A DNA stretch of 64,000 nucleotides from Extensimonas vulgaris (GCF_003337425.1 NZ_QPJU01000003.1:62001-126000); one strand, 5' to 3'; shown: positions 8,515 to 17,489, counted from the stretch's first letter. Translations and numbers: made by a program. The notes: generated from the letters alone by a model not told the origin.

Positions 8515-9411
8515 ATGAATACCGCCAGCCTCGTTCGTCTGCTGCTTTTGTCCGCCATCTGGGGCGCTTCATTCCTGTTCATGCGCATTGGCGTGCCGTT
8601 CTTGGGCCCCTCCTTGCTGATTTTTGCGCGCGTGGGGTTTGCAGCCGTTTTTTTGCTGCTGGTAGGTGCCTACCTGCGCAAGCGCCTGCAGGTTCGCCAG
8701 CACTGGCGGCATTACCTCGTGCTGGGGCTGTTCAACTCGGCACTGCCCTTCGTCTTGTTTGCCTATGCGGCGCAAACGCTGTCGGCGTCCTTGCTGTCCG
8801 TCCTCAATGCGACGGCGCCGATATGGGCCGCAGCCATCGGTGCGGTTTGGCTGCGCACGCGGCTCACGCCCAAGGCGCTGTTCGGCATGGGGTTGGGCGT
8901 GCTGGGGGTGGCGCTGTTGGCCGGGGTCGAGGCGCTCACGTTGCCCCAAGGCGGCGCGCTGGCCATTGCGGCCGGCCTTGGGGCTGCTTTTTCGTATGGC
9001 ATCGCCACCACGTACACCAAAACGGCCAAGTCGGCAGAGCCTTTTGCCAACGCCCACGGCAGCATGTGGGCGGCCACCTTGCTGCTGGCGCCGTTCGCTT
9101 TGCATGCGCCCGCGCTGCCGGGCGTGCCGCCGTTGCACGTCATGCTTTCGGTCGTGGCGCTTGGGGTGGTGTGCAGCGGGGTAGCGTATTTGCTGTACTT
9201 TCGCTTGATCGCCGACCTTGGCGCCGCGCCTGCGTTGACCGTGACCTTTCTCATCCCGGTGTTCGGCATCCTCTGGGGCGTGATCTTTCTGGGCGAGCAC
9301 GTGGGTTGGCACACCTTGGTGGGCGGCCTGACGGTGTTGTGGGGAACGGCCTTGGTGACGGGGTTTTCCATTACCACCGTATTCCCCGGGAGGAAGCCCG
9401 ATGCCGCTTGA
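8515..9411 (+). CDS. EamA/DMT-superfamily transporter
   Basis: This 298-residue inner-membrane protein has about ten hydrophobic segments arranged as two repeated EamA halves. The first contains SAIWGASFLFMR, and the second ends with the family-typical PVFGILWGVIFLGE stretch. Members export amino acids, nucleosides or metabolites. The start ATG at 8515 gives the usual short cytoplasmic lead. The 3' end overlaps the Ada-like gene by 11 bases, so the two are probably co-transcribed. The exported compound cannot be inferred. Confidence 0.87.
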   Translation: MNTASLVRLLLLSAIWGASFLFMRIGVPFLGPSLLIFARVGFAAVFLLLVGAYLRKRLQVRQHWRHYLVLGLFNSALPFVLFAYAAQTLSASLLSVLNATAPIWAAAIGAVWLRTRLTPKALFGMGLGVLGVALLAGVEALTLPQGGALAIAAGLGAAFSYGIATTYTKTAKSAEPFANAHGSMWAATLLLAPFALHAPALPGVPPLHVMLSVVALGVVCSGVAYLLYFRLIADLGAAPALTVTFLIPVFGILWGVIFLGEHVGWHTLVGGLTVLWGTALVTGFSITTVFPGRKPDAA

Positions 9412-10285
9412 TGAATCCGCCGAGCAAAGCCGGCAATATGCACTCGTGGCGCGCGCCATTGCTTTCATCCGCGGGCACGCCACGCAACAGCCCTCGCTCG
9501 AAGAAATTGCCGCGGCCGTGCATGTCAGCCCTTTTCACCTGCAAAGGATTTTTGCGCAGTGGGCGGGCATATCGCCCAAGCGTTTTTTGCAGTATCTGAC
9601 TAAGGAATACGCCAAGCAGCAGTTGCTGGCATCGCGCGATGCCTTGTCGGTCACGGAAAACGCGGGGCTGAGCAGCGTCAGCCGCCTGCATGACTTGATG
9701 GTGAGCTGCGAAGCCATGACGCCCGCCGAAGTCAAGGCCTCAGGAGCAGGGGTGGAAATTTCTTTCGGCTTTGCCGCATCCCCTTTTGGCGAGGCCATGG
9801 TCGGCTGGACGCAGCGCGGGGTTTGCCATTTCGCGTTTTGCATTGCAGATCAACACGCTATGTTCGAGGAACTGGCCACTCGCTGGCCGAGGGCCAACTT
9901 GGAGCAGGATGACCTCAGCGCGCAACGCTTGCTGCAGCAAATCTTCCCCGCCACGCCGACCAAGGGGAGCGTGCACCTGGTTCTACGTGGTACCAATTTC
10001 CAGATCAAGGTGTGGGAGGCGCTGATTCACACCGAATTCGCCCAGGTGGTTTCATACCGGCAACTGGCCCAGCACGCCGGCTTTGCGCACGCCCAGCGCG
10101 CCGTGGGCCATGCGCTGGCAGTCAATCCGATCGGGTTTTTGATTCCGTGCCATCGCGTCATCCGTGAAAGCGGCGCGGCAGGCAACTACCGCTGGGGCGC
10201 CGATCGCAAGCTGGCGATGCTGGCGTGGGAGGCGGCCAGGCGCGGCGAACGATCTACACCGGCCACATCACCCCATGGTCGTTGA
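9401..10285 (+). CDS. AraC-type HTH plus O6-methylguanine-DNA methyltransferase (Ada-like)
   Basis: In this 294-residue protein an AraC-type helix-turn-helix (about residues 15-110, with SPFHLQRIF) is followed by a methylguanine methyltransferase domain. The methyltransferase domain has the suicide cysteine in IPCHRV and the downstream NYRWG helix. The N-terminal zinc domain of E. coli Ada, which senses methylphosphotriesters, is absent. It should remove alkyl groups from guanine or thymine; a regulatory role is uncertain. GGAGGAAG precedes the ATG. The last residues (TPATSPHGR) are encoded by the duplicated 5-FCL fragment, so the native C-terminus has been replaced. Confidence 0.87.
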   Translation: MPLDESAEQSRQYALVARAIAFIRGHATQQPSLEEIAAAVHVSPFHLQRIFAQWAGISPKRFLQYLTKEYAKQQLLASRDALSVTENAGLSSVSRLHDLMVSCEAMTPAEVKASGAGVEISFGFAASPFGEAMVGWTQRGVCHFAFCIADQHAMFEELATRWPRANLEQDDLSAQRLLQQIFPATPTKGSVHLVLRGTNFQIKVWEALIHTEFAQVVSYRQLAQHAGFAHAQRAVGHALAVNPIGFLIPCHRVIRESGAAGNYRWGADRKLAMLAWEAARRGERSTPATSPHGR

Positions 10286-10370
10286 GGATCGCGTCAAGCG
10301 GCTGGTCGTGCGGCTCGGGCTCGAAGTCGTCGATGAAGCCCGGCGCAAAGCCCAGCCCCACGGTGGTGGA
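10254..10370 (-). repeat. Duplicated 3' end of the 5-formyl-THF cyclo-ligase gene
   Basis: About 117 bases closely match 12651-12767, the end of the intact cyclo-ligase gene on the same strand, with a few substitutions. The fragment abuts a cca fragment at 10371. It forms the left member of a direct repeat that brackets the segment containing the chemoreceptor gene. Confidence 0.85.
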
Positions 10371-10477
10371 GCGTGGCGCCCACCACCACCCAGTCGCGGT
10401 CGTTCACGGGCCGGCCCAGCAGTTGATCGCGCACCGCGCCGCCCACCATGTAGATTTGCATGGGGCAAGTGTAGTGG
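10371..10477 (-). pseudogene. Fragment of the cca start and its leader
   Basis: The first ~30 codons of cca ([18 protein letters not shown]... on the minus strand) plus some leader bases are copied here from the 7513-7617 region with only one or two changes. Directly fused to the cyclo-ligase fragment, it makes a chimeric scar that cannot encode a functional enzyme. Confidence 0.85.
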
Positions 10478-10560
10478 GCTGCGGCAACCCTGACCGCCCC
10501 GTGCTGCCTCGCTAAATGGTCGCATTCGTACACGACATCTACAATGTTTTACGTTCTTTG

Positions 10561-10729
10561 CTAGCAGCCTGTCGGACTTTGGGCGTCGAAAGCGAGAATG
10601 GGCCCCAGCGAGGCCAGTTTTTGCCGGAATCGCCGCCCCATAGCGGGACTATGGGGCAAGAAAACGGTAAAAAATGGGCCGCTGCGGCACATTCGCAGCC
10701 GACGATTCCAAAGTCCGACAGGCTGCTAG
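10561..10729. mobile_element. Non-autonomous inverted-repeat element, family B, copy 1
   Basis: This 169-bp element has perfect terminal inverted repeats containing GCCTGTCGGACTTTGG, bordered by CTAG on both ends. An internal hairpin has arms CCCCATAG and CTATGGGG. Three near-identical copies lie at 33495, 41877 and 46708. No coding capacity is visible. It ends 43 bases before the chemoreceptor start and may therefore alter that gene's promoter. Confidence 0.8.
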
Positions 10730-10772
10730 AGTCGCGTTCCGTTTCATTCACCCAGGCCCAGGGAACACCACC

Positions 10773-12416
10773 ATGCGTACTTGGAAAGTCAGCCACCGTC
10801 TGCTGGCTGCGTTCGGTTTGATCATTCTTCTGTTGCTCGGTGTTGCGGTCTATAGCTTGTACGTCACGCGCAGCATCGACTTGGCCTTGAGTGCCAATGC
10901 TACGCAAAACGTGCGCATCCAGCGTGCCGCCATCAACTTCCGGGGGTCGGCGCACGATCGCTCGATCGCCGTGCGTGACGTGGTGCTCGCGCCCACCGAA
11001 AAAGAGCGCGACGCAGAAATCCAGGCCATCCAACGCCTTGCCGCTTTTTATGCCGAGGCGGGGCAGCAGCTCGACAAAACCCTCGCAGACAATGCGGGCA
11101 GTGTGCCGCTGGAAGTCCGCGCCATGGCGCAGGCGATTCACGAAGTCGAGCAACGCGCCGTGGCCAGCACCGCGCAAGTCGTGCAACTCGTGCAAGCCGG
11201 AGATCGACAGGCCGCAGAGGCTTTGCTGTGGCGCCAGGCCAAGCCCCAATACGTCGAATGGCTCGCGGCGATCAATCGTTTGATCGATTTCGAGGAGCAG
11301 CGCATCATCGCGAATACCGAATACGCCAACCATGCGGCAAGCCAATTCGCGGTCGTCCTGAGTGTCATCACGGTGCTGGCGGTGCTGATCGGCGCGGCCG
11401 CGATCGTCTGGGTTTCGCGCAGCATCACGCACGAATTGGGTGCCGAGCCCAATCAGGTTCGCGCCGTCGTGCAAGCCCTGCAAGAAGGCAATTTGGTGGT
11501 CGCCGTCGCGACCAAACCGGGCGACGAGTCGAGCGTGATAGCAGCGGTGCGGGAGATGCGTGCGCGCTTTCACAACCTCGTGGCCAAGGTGCGATCGAGT
11601 GTGATCCGCCTGCGCGATACCAGCGGCGAAATTTCACGCAGCAACCAAGACCTCGCCGAGCGCACGGAGCTGGCGATCCAGAGCCTCAGACAAACGACGC
11701 AAAGCATCGATCAGCTGGCAACCCTGGTGCAGCACAACGAACAGTCTGCGCACCAAGCGCGCGACTTGGTGTCTGCCGCAGCCGCGGCCGCCAGCGACGG
11801 CGGCGAAGTGATGCAGCGTGCCGTGCGCACCATGCAGGAAATCCACAAGAGCAGCCAGCAAATCGCGGACATCATCGGCGTGATCGACGGCATTGCCTTT
11901 CAGACGAACATCCTGGCGCTCAATGCCGCCGTGGAAGCTGCGCGCGCCGGTGAGCAAGGGCGCGGTTTTGCCGTCGTCGCTGCGGAGGTCCGGCGCCTTG
12001 CGCAGCGCAGCGCCGAAGCGGCCAAAGAAATCACATCCTTGATCCAGTCGAGCGTCGAAAAAATCGATTCGGGCAGCAAGTTCGTCGCCGACGCGGGGGC
12101 GCGCATGGAGCAGATCGTCGCAGGCGTCAAAAAAGCGGCGGAAATCATTGCAGAAACGAGTGCTTCGGCCGTAGAACAAAGCCAAGGCATCGCACAGGTC
12201 AATGGCGCCATTACCCAGCTGGAGCAAATGACCGAGCAAAACGGTGAAATGGCACGCAAAAGCCGAGAAATCGTGCAAAAACTGCAAGAGCAAGCCGAGG
12301 AGCTTGCACGGCTCGTCGAGGCGTTCCGCGTCGAAGACGATCCGTCCATGCGCACGGCCGCCCTGGTGCAAGGACCGCGCGACTGGCGCGTGCAAAACCG
12401 CCCGCAGCTGCGTTGA
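10773..12416 (+). CDS. Methyl-accepting chemotaxis protein
   Basis: This 547-residue inner-membrane chemoreceptor has a first membrane segment at about residues 8-30 and a helical periplasmic sensor of the four-helix-bundle type (about 35-188, with the [12 protein letters not shown] segment). A second membrane segment (about 190-212) is followed by HAMP and a cytoplasmic signalling domain. The highly conserved hairpin tip ([17 protein letters not shown], near residue 372) is intact, so it should couple to CheW/CheA. The sensor resembles those that detect small organic compounds; the ligand is unknown. The stop codon lies inside the target duplication of the element at 12418, so the original C-terminus may have been shortened. 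Confidence 0.92.
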   Translation: MRTWKVSHRLLAAFGLIILLLLGVAVYSLYVTRSIDLALSANATQNVRIQRAAINFRGSAHDRSIAVRDVVLAPTEKERDAEIQAIQRLAAFYAEAGQQLDKTLADNAGSVPLEVRAMAQAIHEVEQRAVASTAQVVQLVQAGDRQAAEALLWRQAKPQYVEWLAAINRLIDFEEQRIIANTEYANHAASQFAVVLSVITVLAVLIGAAAIVWVSRSITHELGAEPNQVRAVVQALQEGNLVVAVATKPGDESSVIAAVREMRARFHNLVAKVRSSVIRLRDTSGEISRSNQDLAERTELAIQSLRQTTQSIDQLATLVQHNEQSAHQARDLVSAAAAAASDGGEVMQRAVRTMQEIHKSSQQIADIIGVIDGIAFQTNILALNAAVEAARAGEQGRGFAVVAAEVRRLAQRSAEAAKEITSLIQSSVEKIDSGSKFVADAGARMEQIVAGVKKAAEIIAETSASAVEQSQGIAQVNGAITQLEQMTEQNGEMARKSREIVQKLQEQAEELARLVEAFRVEDDPSMRTAALVQGPRDWRVQNRPQLR

Positions 12417-12417
12417 A

Positions 12418-12643
12418 CCCAGATTGTCCATTTGGACGCGGGATGATGGTTCCCCGTCATTGCGAGGGCCGAAGGCCCGCGGCAATCCATGGGGCCTTGG
12501 CAACAGCGCCTGCGCACGCTGCGAAGGACAGGACTGGATTGCCGCGCCCCTGCGGGGCTCGCAATGACGGGTTTCTTTGTTGCGGCCAAAACCACCGCCA
12601 ACGCCCGCGTAGGTGCGCAGCACCGCCTAATGAACAATCTGGG
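12418..12643. mobile_element. Non-autonomous inverted-repeat element, family A, copy 2
   Basis: The ends CCCAGATTGTCCATT and AATGAACAATCTGGG are inverted repeats, and TTGAA flanks both sides (12413-12417 and 12644-12648) as a 5-bp target duplication. About 30-55 bases at each end match the copies at 18231 and 18410 in inverted orientation. The interior differs and holds a second, nested inverted repeat (CGTCATTGCGAG ... CTCGCAATGACG) of a kind widespread in bacterial genomes. No transposase is encoded. Confidence 0.82.
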
Positions 12644-12650
12644 TTGAAAG

Positions 12651-13223
12651 CTACACCGGCCACACCACTCCATGTTCGTTGAGGATCGCGTCGAGTGGCT
12701 GGTCGTGCGGCTCGGGCTCGAAGTCGTCGATGAAGCCCGGCGCAAAGCCCAGGCCCACGGTGGTGGGGCGCGGCTGCAGCGCGGCCAGGGTGCGGTCGTA
12801 AAAGCCGCCGCCGTAGCCCAGCCGGTAGCCGCCCGGCCCGTAGCCCACGCAGGGCACGAGCAGCAGCGTGGGCACGATCAGCTCGGTGTCCTTGGGCTTG
12901 GGAATGCCGTAGGCGTCTTGTTCCATGGGGCAGCCGGGGTACCAGGCGTGAAAGCTCAGCGTCTTGTGCGTCTTGTCGATCACGGGCAGGCCGATGCGCC
13001 GGCGCACGGGCTGGCTTTGCAGCTCGCCGTCTTCCTTCCAGCGGTGCAGCGCGGGCAGCGGGTCGAACTCGCCCTTGATGGGCCAGTACGCGCCGATCAC
13101 GGTGTCGGGGCGGCCGAGCAGCCAGATGCGCAGCACCTGCTGCAGGGCACGCACGCGCTCCGCGCGGTCGGGCAGGTTCAGGCGCTGCGCTACCAGGGCG
13201 CGCCGCAGGGCTGTTTTGTCCAT
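12651..13223 (-). CDS. 5-formyltetrahydrofolate cyclo-ligase
   Basis: This 190-residue cytosolic enzyme converts 5-formyl-THF to 5,10-methenyl-THF with ATP. The basic N-terminus (MDKTALRRALVAQR), the AYWPIKGEFD segment, and the C-terminal GYGPGGYRLGYGGGFYDR nucleotide-site loop are all typical of the YgfA/MTHFS family. The start is set by GGAGAGG at 13230-13236; a second in-frame ATG at 13241 is less likely. It is divergent from the lytic transglycosylase, with only 16 bases between the start codons. Its last ~117 bases are duplicated at 10254-10370. Confidence 0.92.
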   Translation of the reverse strand: MDKTALRRALVAQRLNLPDRAERVRALQQVLRIWLLGRPDTVIGAYWPIKGEFDPLPALHRWKEDGELQSQPVRRRIGLPVIDKTHKTLSFHAWYPGCPMEQDAYGIPKPKDTELIVPTLLLVPCVGYGPGGYRLGYGGGFYDRTLAALQPRPTTVGLGFAPGFIDDFEPEPHDQPLDAILNEHGVVWPV

Positions 13224-13239
13224 CGGATAATCCTCTCCC

Positions 13240-15231
13240 ATGCAATGGTCGAAGATTTTGACATCGCTCGCCGCCGTGCTGGCCGTGAGCGCACCACTGG
13301 CGTTTGCGCAGCCACAGGTGCCCAACCCCGGCGACGACACCATCCTCGAGATGCAGCAGGCCTTTCGCAAAGGCGACAAGCAAAGGCTGCAACAGCTTTT
13401 GCCCGCGGTGCGCGGCCACGCGCTCGAACCCTGGGCCGCGTATTGGGCGCTGCGCGCGCGCCTCGACGAAGCCAGCGCGCAGGAGGTGCAGGACTTTTTA
13501 CAGCGCTACGCCGGCACCTACCAGGAAGACCGCCTGCGCAACGACTGGCTGCTGCTCTTGGGTCAGCGGCGCGACTGGGCGCAGTTTGCGGCATTTCTGC
13601 CCGGCTACCGCATGGGCGACGACCATGAGGTGCGCTGCTACGCGCTGCTGATCGACGAGGTCGAGGGCCGCGCCGACGCGCGCGCCGCCGACGAGCTGCG
13701 CCGCCACTGGTACGCGCTGCGCGAGGCTGACGACGGCTGCACACAGGCCGCGAGCCGGTTTTACGCCGACGGCAAGATCAGCGCGCTCGACGTCTGGCGC
13801 AAGGCGCGCCTGGCCGTGGAAGCGAACAAGCCGCGTGCAGCGCGCAATGCCGTGGAAATCGTCGCGCCCGAGGCCCTGCCCGAGGCGCGCAGCATGTTCG
13901 AGTCGCCAAGCAAATACCTGCTCTCATTTGCCACCACGCGCGGCAGGCTGCGCCAGGAGCTCGTGACGCTCGCGCTGATCCGCCTCGCCGCCAGTGACGT
14001 GGACAACGCCGCGCGCCTGCTCGACGCGAAGTGGGCCGGCCAGCTTTCGCCCGAAGAGCGCAACTGGGCTTGGGGCGCAATAGGCAAGCAGGCGGCGCTG
14101 CGCCTGGCGCCCGAGGCGCTCGACTACTTTGCCAACGTCACGCGCGAGCGCGACCTGAGCGACGACATGCTGGCCTGGCAGGTGCGCGCCGCTTTGCGCG
14201 CGGGCCAGTGGAAAGCCGTGCGCCAGGCCATAGATGCGATGAGCGAGGACGCGCGCCGCGACAGCACCTGGGTGTATTGGAAGGCGCGCGCCCTGCTTGC
14301 GGGGCGCCACGTGAGCGACGCCGAGCGCACCCAGGCGCGCCAGCTGCTCGAGAGCATCGCCGGGCCGCAGGGCTTTTACGAGCAGCTCGCGCTCGAAGAG
14401 CTGGGCCAGCGCGTCAGCGTGCCGCCCGCGCCCGCGCCGCTCACGCCAGAAGAAAAAGCCGCCGCGCGCGCCAATGCGGCCTTGCAGCGCAGCCTCTACG
14501 CGATCGCGCTCGGCCTGCGCAGCGAAGGCGTGCGCGAGTGGAATTACGCCACCAATCTGCACACCCCCGGCGGCATGGGCGAGCGCGAACTGCTCGCGGC
14601 GGCCGACCTGGCCTGCGATCGCCACGTGTGGGACCGCTGCATCAACACCAGCGAGCGCACGCGCAGCGTGATGGACTACCGTCAGCGCTTTCCCATGCCG
14701 CTGCAGTCGCTCGTGGTGGCGCGCAGTCAGGCCATTGGGCTCGATCCGGCTTACGTCTATGGCTTGATCCGGCAGGAGAGCCGTTTCGTTCTCGACGCGC
14801 GCTCGGGCGTGGGCGCAGCGGGCTTGATGCAGATCATGCCCGCGACGGCGCGCTGGACGGCGCGCAAGATCGGCCTGACCGGCCTCACGCCCGATCAACT
14901 GGCCGACCGCGACACCAATGTCACGCTGGGCACGGCGTACCTCAAACTCGTGCTCGACAGCTTCGACGGCTCCATGCTGCTCGCCGCTGCCGCCTACAAC
15001 GCCGGCCCGGGCCGTCCACGCAACTGGCGCAACGGCCCCGTGCTCGAAGGTGCGATCTGGGCCGAGAACGTGCCATTCAGCGAAACGCGCGACTACGTGA
15101 AGAAGGTGCTTGCCAACACCACCAACTACGCGGCAGTGCTCACGGGCCAGCCGCAGTCGCTCAAGGCCCGCCTGGGCCAGGTGGGGCCGCGCAGCGATGC
15201 GCAGGCACAGACGAACGCCGACCTGCCTTGA
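13240..15231 (+). CDS. slt: Soluble lytic murein transglycosylase (Slt70-like)
   Basis: This 663-residue periplasmic enzyme has a signal peptide (residues 1-23, cleaved near AFAQ), a long alpha-helical superhelix with degenerate TPR-like repeats (about 30-470) and a C-terminal SLT domain. The catalytic glutamate lies in IRQESRF near residue 511, followed by GAAGLMQIMPATA and the AAYNAGPGRP motif. It cleaves the MurNAc-GlcNAc bond of peptidoglycan with formation of 1,6-anhydro ends. Domain order and length match E. coli Slt70. It is divergent from the cyclo-ligase gene and convergent with the metallo-hydrolase. Confidence 0.93.
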   Translation: MQWSKILTSLAAVLAVSAPLAFAQPQVPNPGDDTILEMQQAFRKGDKQRLQQLLPAVRGHALEPWAAYWALRARLDEASAQEVQDFLQRYAGTYQEDRLRNDWLLLLGQRRDWAQFAAFLPGYRMGDDHEVRCYALLIDEVEGRADARAADELRRHWYALREADDGCTQAASRFYADGKISALDVWRKARLAVEANKPRAARNAVEIVAPEALPEARSMFESPSKYLLSFATTRGRLRQELVTLALIRLAASDVDNAARLLDAKWAGQLSPEERNWAWGAIGKQAALRLAPEALDYFANVTRERDLSDDMLAWQVRAALRAGQWKAVRQAIDAMSEDARRDSTWVYWKARALLAGRHVSDAERTQARQLLESIAGPQGFYEQLALEELGQRVSVPPAPAPLTPEEKAAARANAALQRSLYAIALGLRSEGVREWNYATNLHTPGGMGERELLAAADLACDRHVWDRCINTSERTRSVMDYRQRFPMPLQSLVVARSQAIGLDPAYVYGLIRQESRFVLDARSGVGAAGLMQIMPATARWTARKIGLTGLTPDQLADRDTNVTLGTAYLKLVLDSFDGSMLLAAAAYNAGPGRPRNWRNGPVLEGAIWAENVPFSETRDYVKKVLANTTNYAAVLTGQPQSLKARLGQVGPRSDAQAQTNADLP

Positions 15232-15243
15232 GGCGCAGGGTGG

Positions 15244-15265
15244 GTGCGGGCAGCGCTGCCCGCAC
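15244..15265. terminator. GC-rich hairpin between convergent genes
   Basis: Perfect 11-base arms (GTGCGGGCAGC and GCTGCCCGCAC) meet without a loop, 12 bases after the slt stop and 14 before the stop of the convergent hydrolase. There is no T-tract, so it is at best a weak bidirectional or Rho-assisted terminator. Confidence 0.45.
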
Positions 15266-15279
15266 GCCCGCACCGGGGC

Positions 15280-16206
15280 TCAGGCATTGATCAGCACATC
15301 GCCTTCACGCCGTGCCGCGCCCGAGCGCACGAGCTCGTCCGCCAAGCTCTCGAGCCAGGCGCGGCGGCTCTGGTCGGCGAAATAGTTTTCATGCAGCATG
15401 CAAAAGTACGGCGTGCCCTCGCCCCAGGCGCAAATGAAGGTCAGCGTGGTCTGCTGCCATTCGAGCAGCTTGTATTTGAGTAAGACCTTGGCGGCATAGA
15501 GCGCGTGCTTGCGCGGGTCTTGCATGAAGCCCTCGAGGCGCCGGCGCGCCACGTCGAGTGCGCGCGCCACGTCGCTGAACATGGGCCCATGGCCCGGCAG
15601 CACCAGGCGCGGCTGCAGCGATTCGATCACGTCGAAGGTGGCGCCGACCTCGGCAAACGCGCTCTCGCCTTCGAGCTCGGGGAACACCACGCCAAAGCCG
15701 TTCGCCCAGAGCGCGTCGGCCGAGATCAGGATGCGCTCCTGCGGCTCGAACAGCACCACGGCGTGCGGATCATGGCCCGGCGCGGCATGCACCTGCCAGA
15801 GCCGGTCGCCGAGCGGGATTTCGCTGCCCGGCTCTAATACGCCGTCGATCTGAAAGCGCGGGCATTCCTGCCCCGTGGGTGTGTAGCTCAGCGCATACGG
15901 GTCCCAGTCGCGCACGTGGGCCGCGAGGCCGGGCGGGATGACGGTCTGCACCTCGGGCCAGGCACTTTGCAGGGCCGCGTTGCCGCCGCAGTGGTCGCTG
16001 TGCAAATGCGTGTTGAGGATGCGCTCGAGCGGCCGCCCGCCGAGCGCGGCGCGCACCAGTTCCACGGTCTGTGCGCCGTGGCTGTGGTAGCCGGTATCGA
16101 CGATGGCCGTGCCGTGGCGGCCCTGGAAAATGATGCTGTTGGCCGATAGCCAGCCGCGCTCGAACAAGGCCATGTCTGGCGGGAGTGTGGGCGGTGCAGA
16201 TGCCAT
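15280..16206 (-). CDS. MBL-fold metallo-hydrolase
   Basis: This 308-residue metallo-beta-lactamase-fold protein has the zinc motif HLHSDH, further ligands in the HDPH, ADALW and GHGPMF segments and a C-terminal helical extension. The start at 16206 (MASAPPTLPPDMALFERG) leads directly into the first strand; a longer in-frame frame upstream lacks conserved content. Related proteins hydrolyse thioesters or lactones, but the substrate here is not evident. It converges with slt. Confidence 0.8.
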   Translation of the reverse strand: MASAPPTLPPDMALFERGWLSANSIIFQGRHGTAIVDTGYHSHGAQTVELVRAALGGRPLERILNTHLHSDHCGGNAALQSAWPEVQTVIPPGLAAHVRDWDPYALSYTPTGQECPRFQIDGVLEPGSEIPLGDRLWQVHAAPGHDPHAVVLFEPQERILISADALWANGFGVVFPELEGESAFAEVGATFDVIESLQPRLVLPGHGPMFSDVARALDVARRRLEGFMQDPRKHALYAAKVLLKYKLLEWQQTTLTFICAWGEGTPYFCMLHENYFADQSRRAWLESLADELVRSGAARREGDVLINA

Positions 16207-16391
16207 GGTGGTGAAATTTCGAGTGCAGTAAAAGGGCGGTGCAGGGGCGACGTGATGGCAGCGGGCTCTGCGCAGGTTCGCTGAGCGAACGGTTGTTTGG
16301 TAAGGTTGCCCGATTTTGCCAATTTTCCGCCGGTTGCGTACAGCCGGTGTTTCGGCAAGGACGTGGACGGCAATGACCCAAAGGAGTGGAC

Positions 16392-17339
16392 ATGAATGCA
16401 CGCTGGCAGCGCGCCGTGGTGTTGGGTTCCTGGCTTGCATGGATCGCCTGGATGGCCTGGCAATGGCCGCGCTCGCCCGCCCATGCGCTTGCGGGCTGGG
16501 CCCTGGCCTGGGGGGTGTACGGGCTCGTGCAGGCGCTGCCTTTCATTTTCATGTGGCGCGCCAACCGGCGCGAGCCCGTGCCGCGCCCCGGTTTGGCGCA
16601 ACTGCTGCACGCCTGGGCCGCCGAAGCGCTGCAGGCTTGCGTGGTGTTCGGCTGGCGCCAGCCTTTTTGCGAACATGCCGGACCCGACTGGCTGCCCGAA
16701 CCGTCGCCGCAGGGGCAGGCGGCGCGCCGCGGCGTGGTGCTGTTGCATGGTTTTTTGTGCAACCGCGGCTTCTGGCTGCCCTGGATGCGCATGCTGCGCG
16801 CGCGCGGTCATGCCTATGTGGCGCTGACGCTGGAGCCCGCGTTCGGCTCGATCGACGACTACGCCCCGGACATAGACGCTGCGGTGCGCCGCGTGACGGC
16901 AGCCACGGGCATGCCGCCCGTCATCATCGGCCACAGCATGGGAGGCCTCGCGGCGCGTGCGTGGTTGCGGGCCTACGCCGGTCTTGGCAATGAAAAAGCC
17001 GGCACTGCAGACGCAGAGGCAGTAGAGCGTCGCGTGCACCGCATCATCACGCTGGGCTCACCGCACGGGGGCACCTGGAGCGCGCGCTTCAGTGCTGCCG
17101 ACAACGCGCGCCAAATGCGCCTGGGCAGCGCCTGGTTGCGCGCCCTGCAGCGGCAAGAGCCGGCGAGCCGCGGCGCGCTCTTTACCTGCTGGTATTCGAA
17201 TTGCGACAGCGTCGTCTTTCCCGCGCGCACGGCCACACTGCCCGGCGCGGACAACCGGCTGGTGCCAGGGGTTGCGCACTTGCAGATGGCTTTCCATGCA
17301 CCACTGGTGCAAGCCTGCCTGGAACTGCTCGACGCTTGA
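16392..17339 (+). CDS. Membrane-anchored alpha/beta hydrolase (lipase-like)
   Basis: In this 315-residue protein two N-terminal hydrophobic segments (about residues 8-25 and 33-55) are followed by an alpha/beta-hydrolase domain. The oxyanion loop is LLHGFLCN, the nucleophile motif GHSMGG, and LGSPHGGTW and a late GVAHLQM histidine follow. This layout is that of triacylglycerol-lipase or PGAP1-like esterases attached to the inner membrane. AAGGAG at 16381-16386 supports the ATG at 16392. The substrate is not known. Confidence 0.8.
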   Translation: MNARWQRAVVLGSWLAWIAWMAWQWPRSPAHALAGWALAWGVYGLVQALPFIFMWRANRREPVPRPGLAQLLHAWAAEALQACVVFGWRQPFCEHAGPDWLPEPSPQGQAARRGVVLLHGFLCNRGFWLPWMRMLRARGHAYVALTLEPAFGSIDDYAPDIDAAVRRVTAATGMPPVIIGHSMGGLAARAWLRAYAGLGNEKAGTADAEAVERRVHRIITLGSPHGGTWSARFSAADNARQMRLGSAWLRALQRQEPASRGALFTCWYSNCDSVVFPARTATLPGADNRLVPGVAHLQMAFHAPLVQACLELLDA

Positions 17340-17465
17340 GCCCCAACGCGGATGGCCGCCATAAGGGCTATTACTTACCCCCAAGAGCGCAGACCACTTC
17401 TACAGTTGGGGTAGTACCACAATTTTGTTGCAGCGCAGCAAACGCGGGCGGATAATGCCGGGCAT

Positions 17466-17479
17466 TAGGGTAAACCCTA
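17466..17479. promoter_or_regulatory. Short palindrome upstream of the GNAT gene
   Basis: TAGGGTAAACCCTA is a perfect dyad with a 2-base centre, ending 10 bases before the start codon at 17490. Its position over the probable ribosome-binding or transcription-start region suggests an operator, but I cannot name the regulator. Confidence 0.35.
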
Positions 17480-17489
17480 GGATGAAACC

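Noticed and set aside
8352-8588. N-terminal extension of the gst frame (about 79 extra residues)
   Set aside because: The extension overlaps the divergent EamA gene start and contains no GST sequence; the standard GST N-terminus starts at 8351.
1-10477. Composite transposon carrying the island
   Set aside because: No transposase or IS pair flanks the island; the flanking duplications are gene fragments (gst, cca), not insertion sequences.
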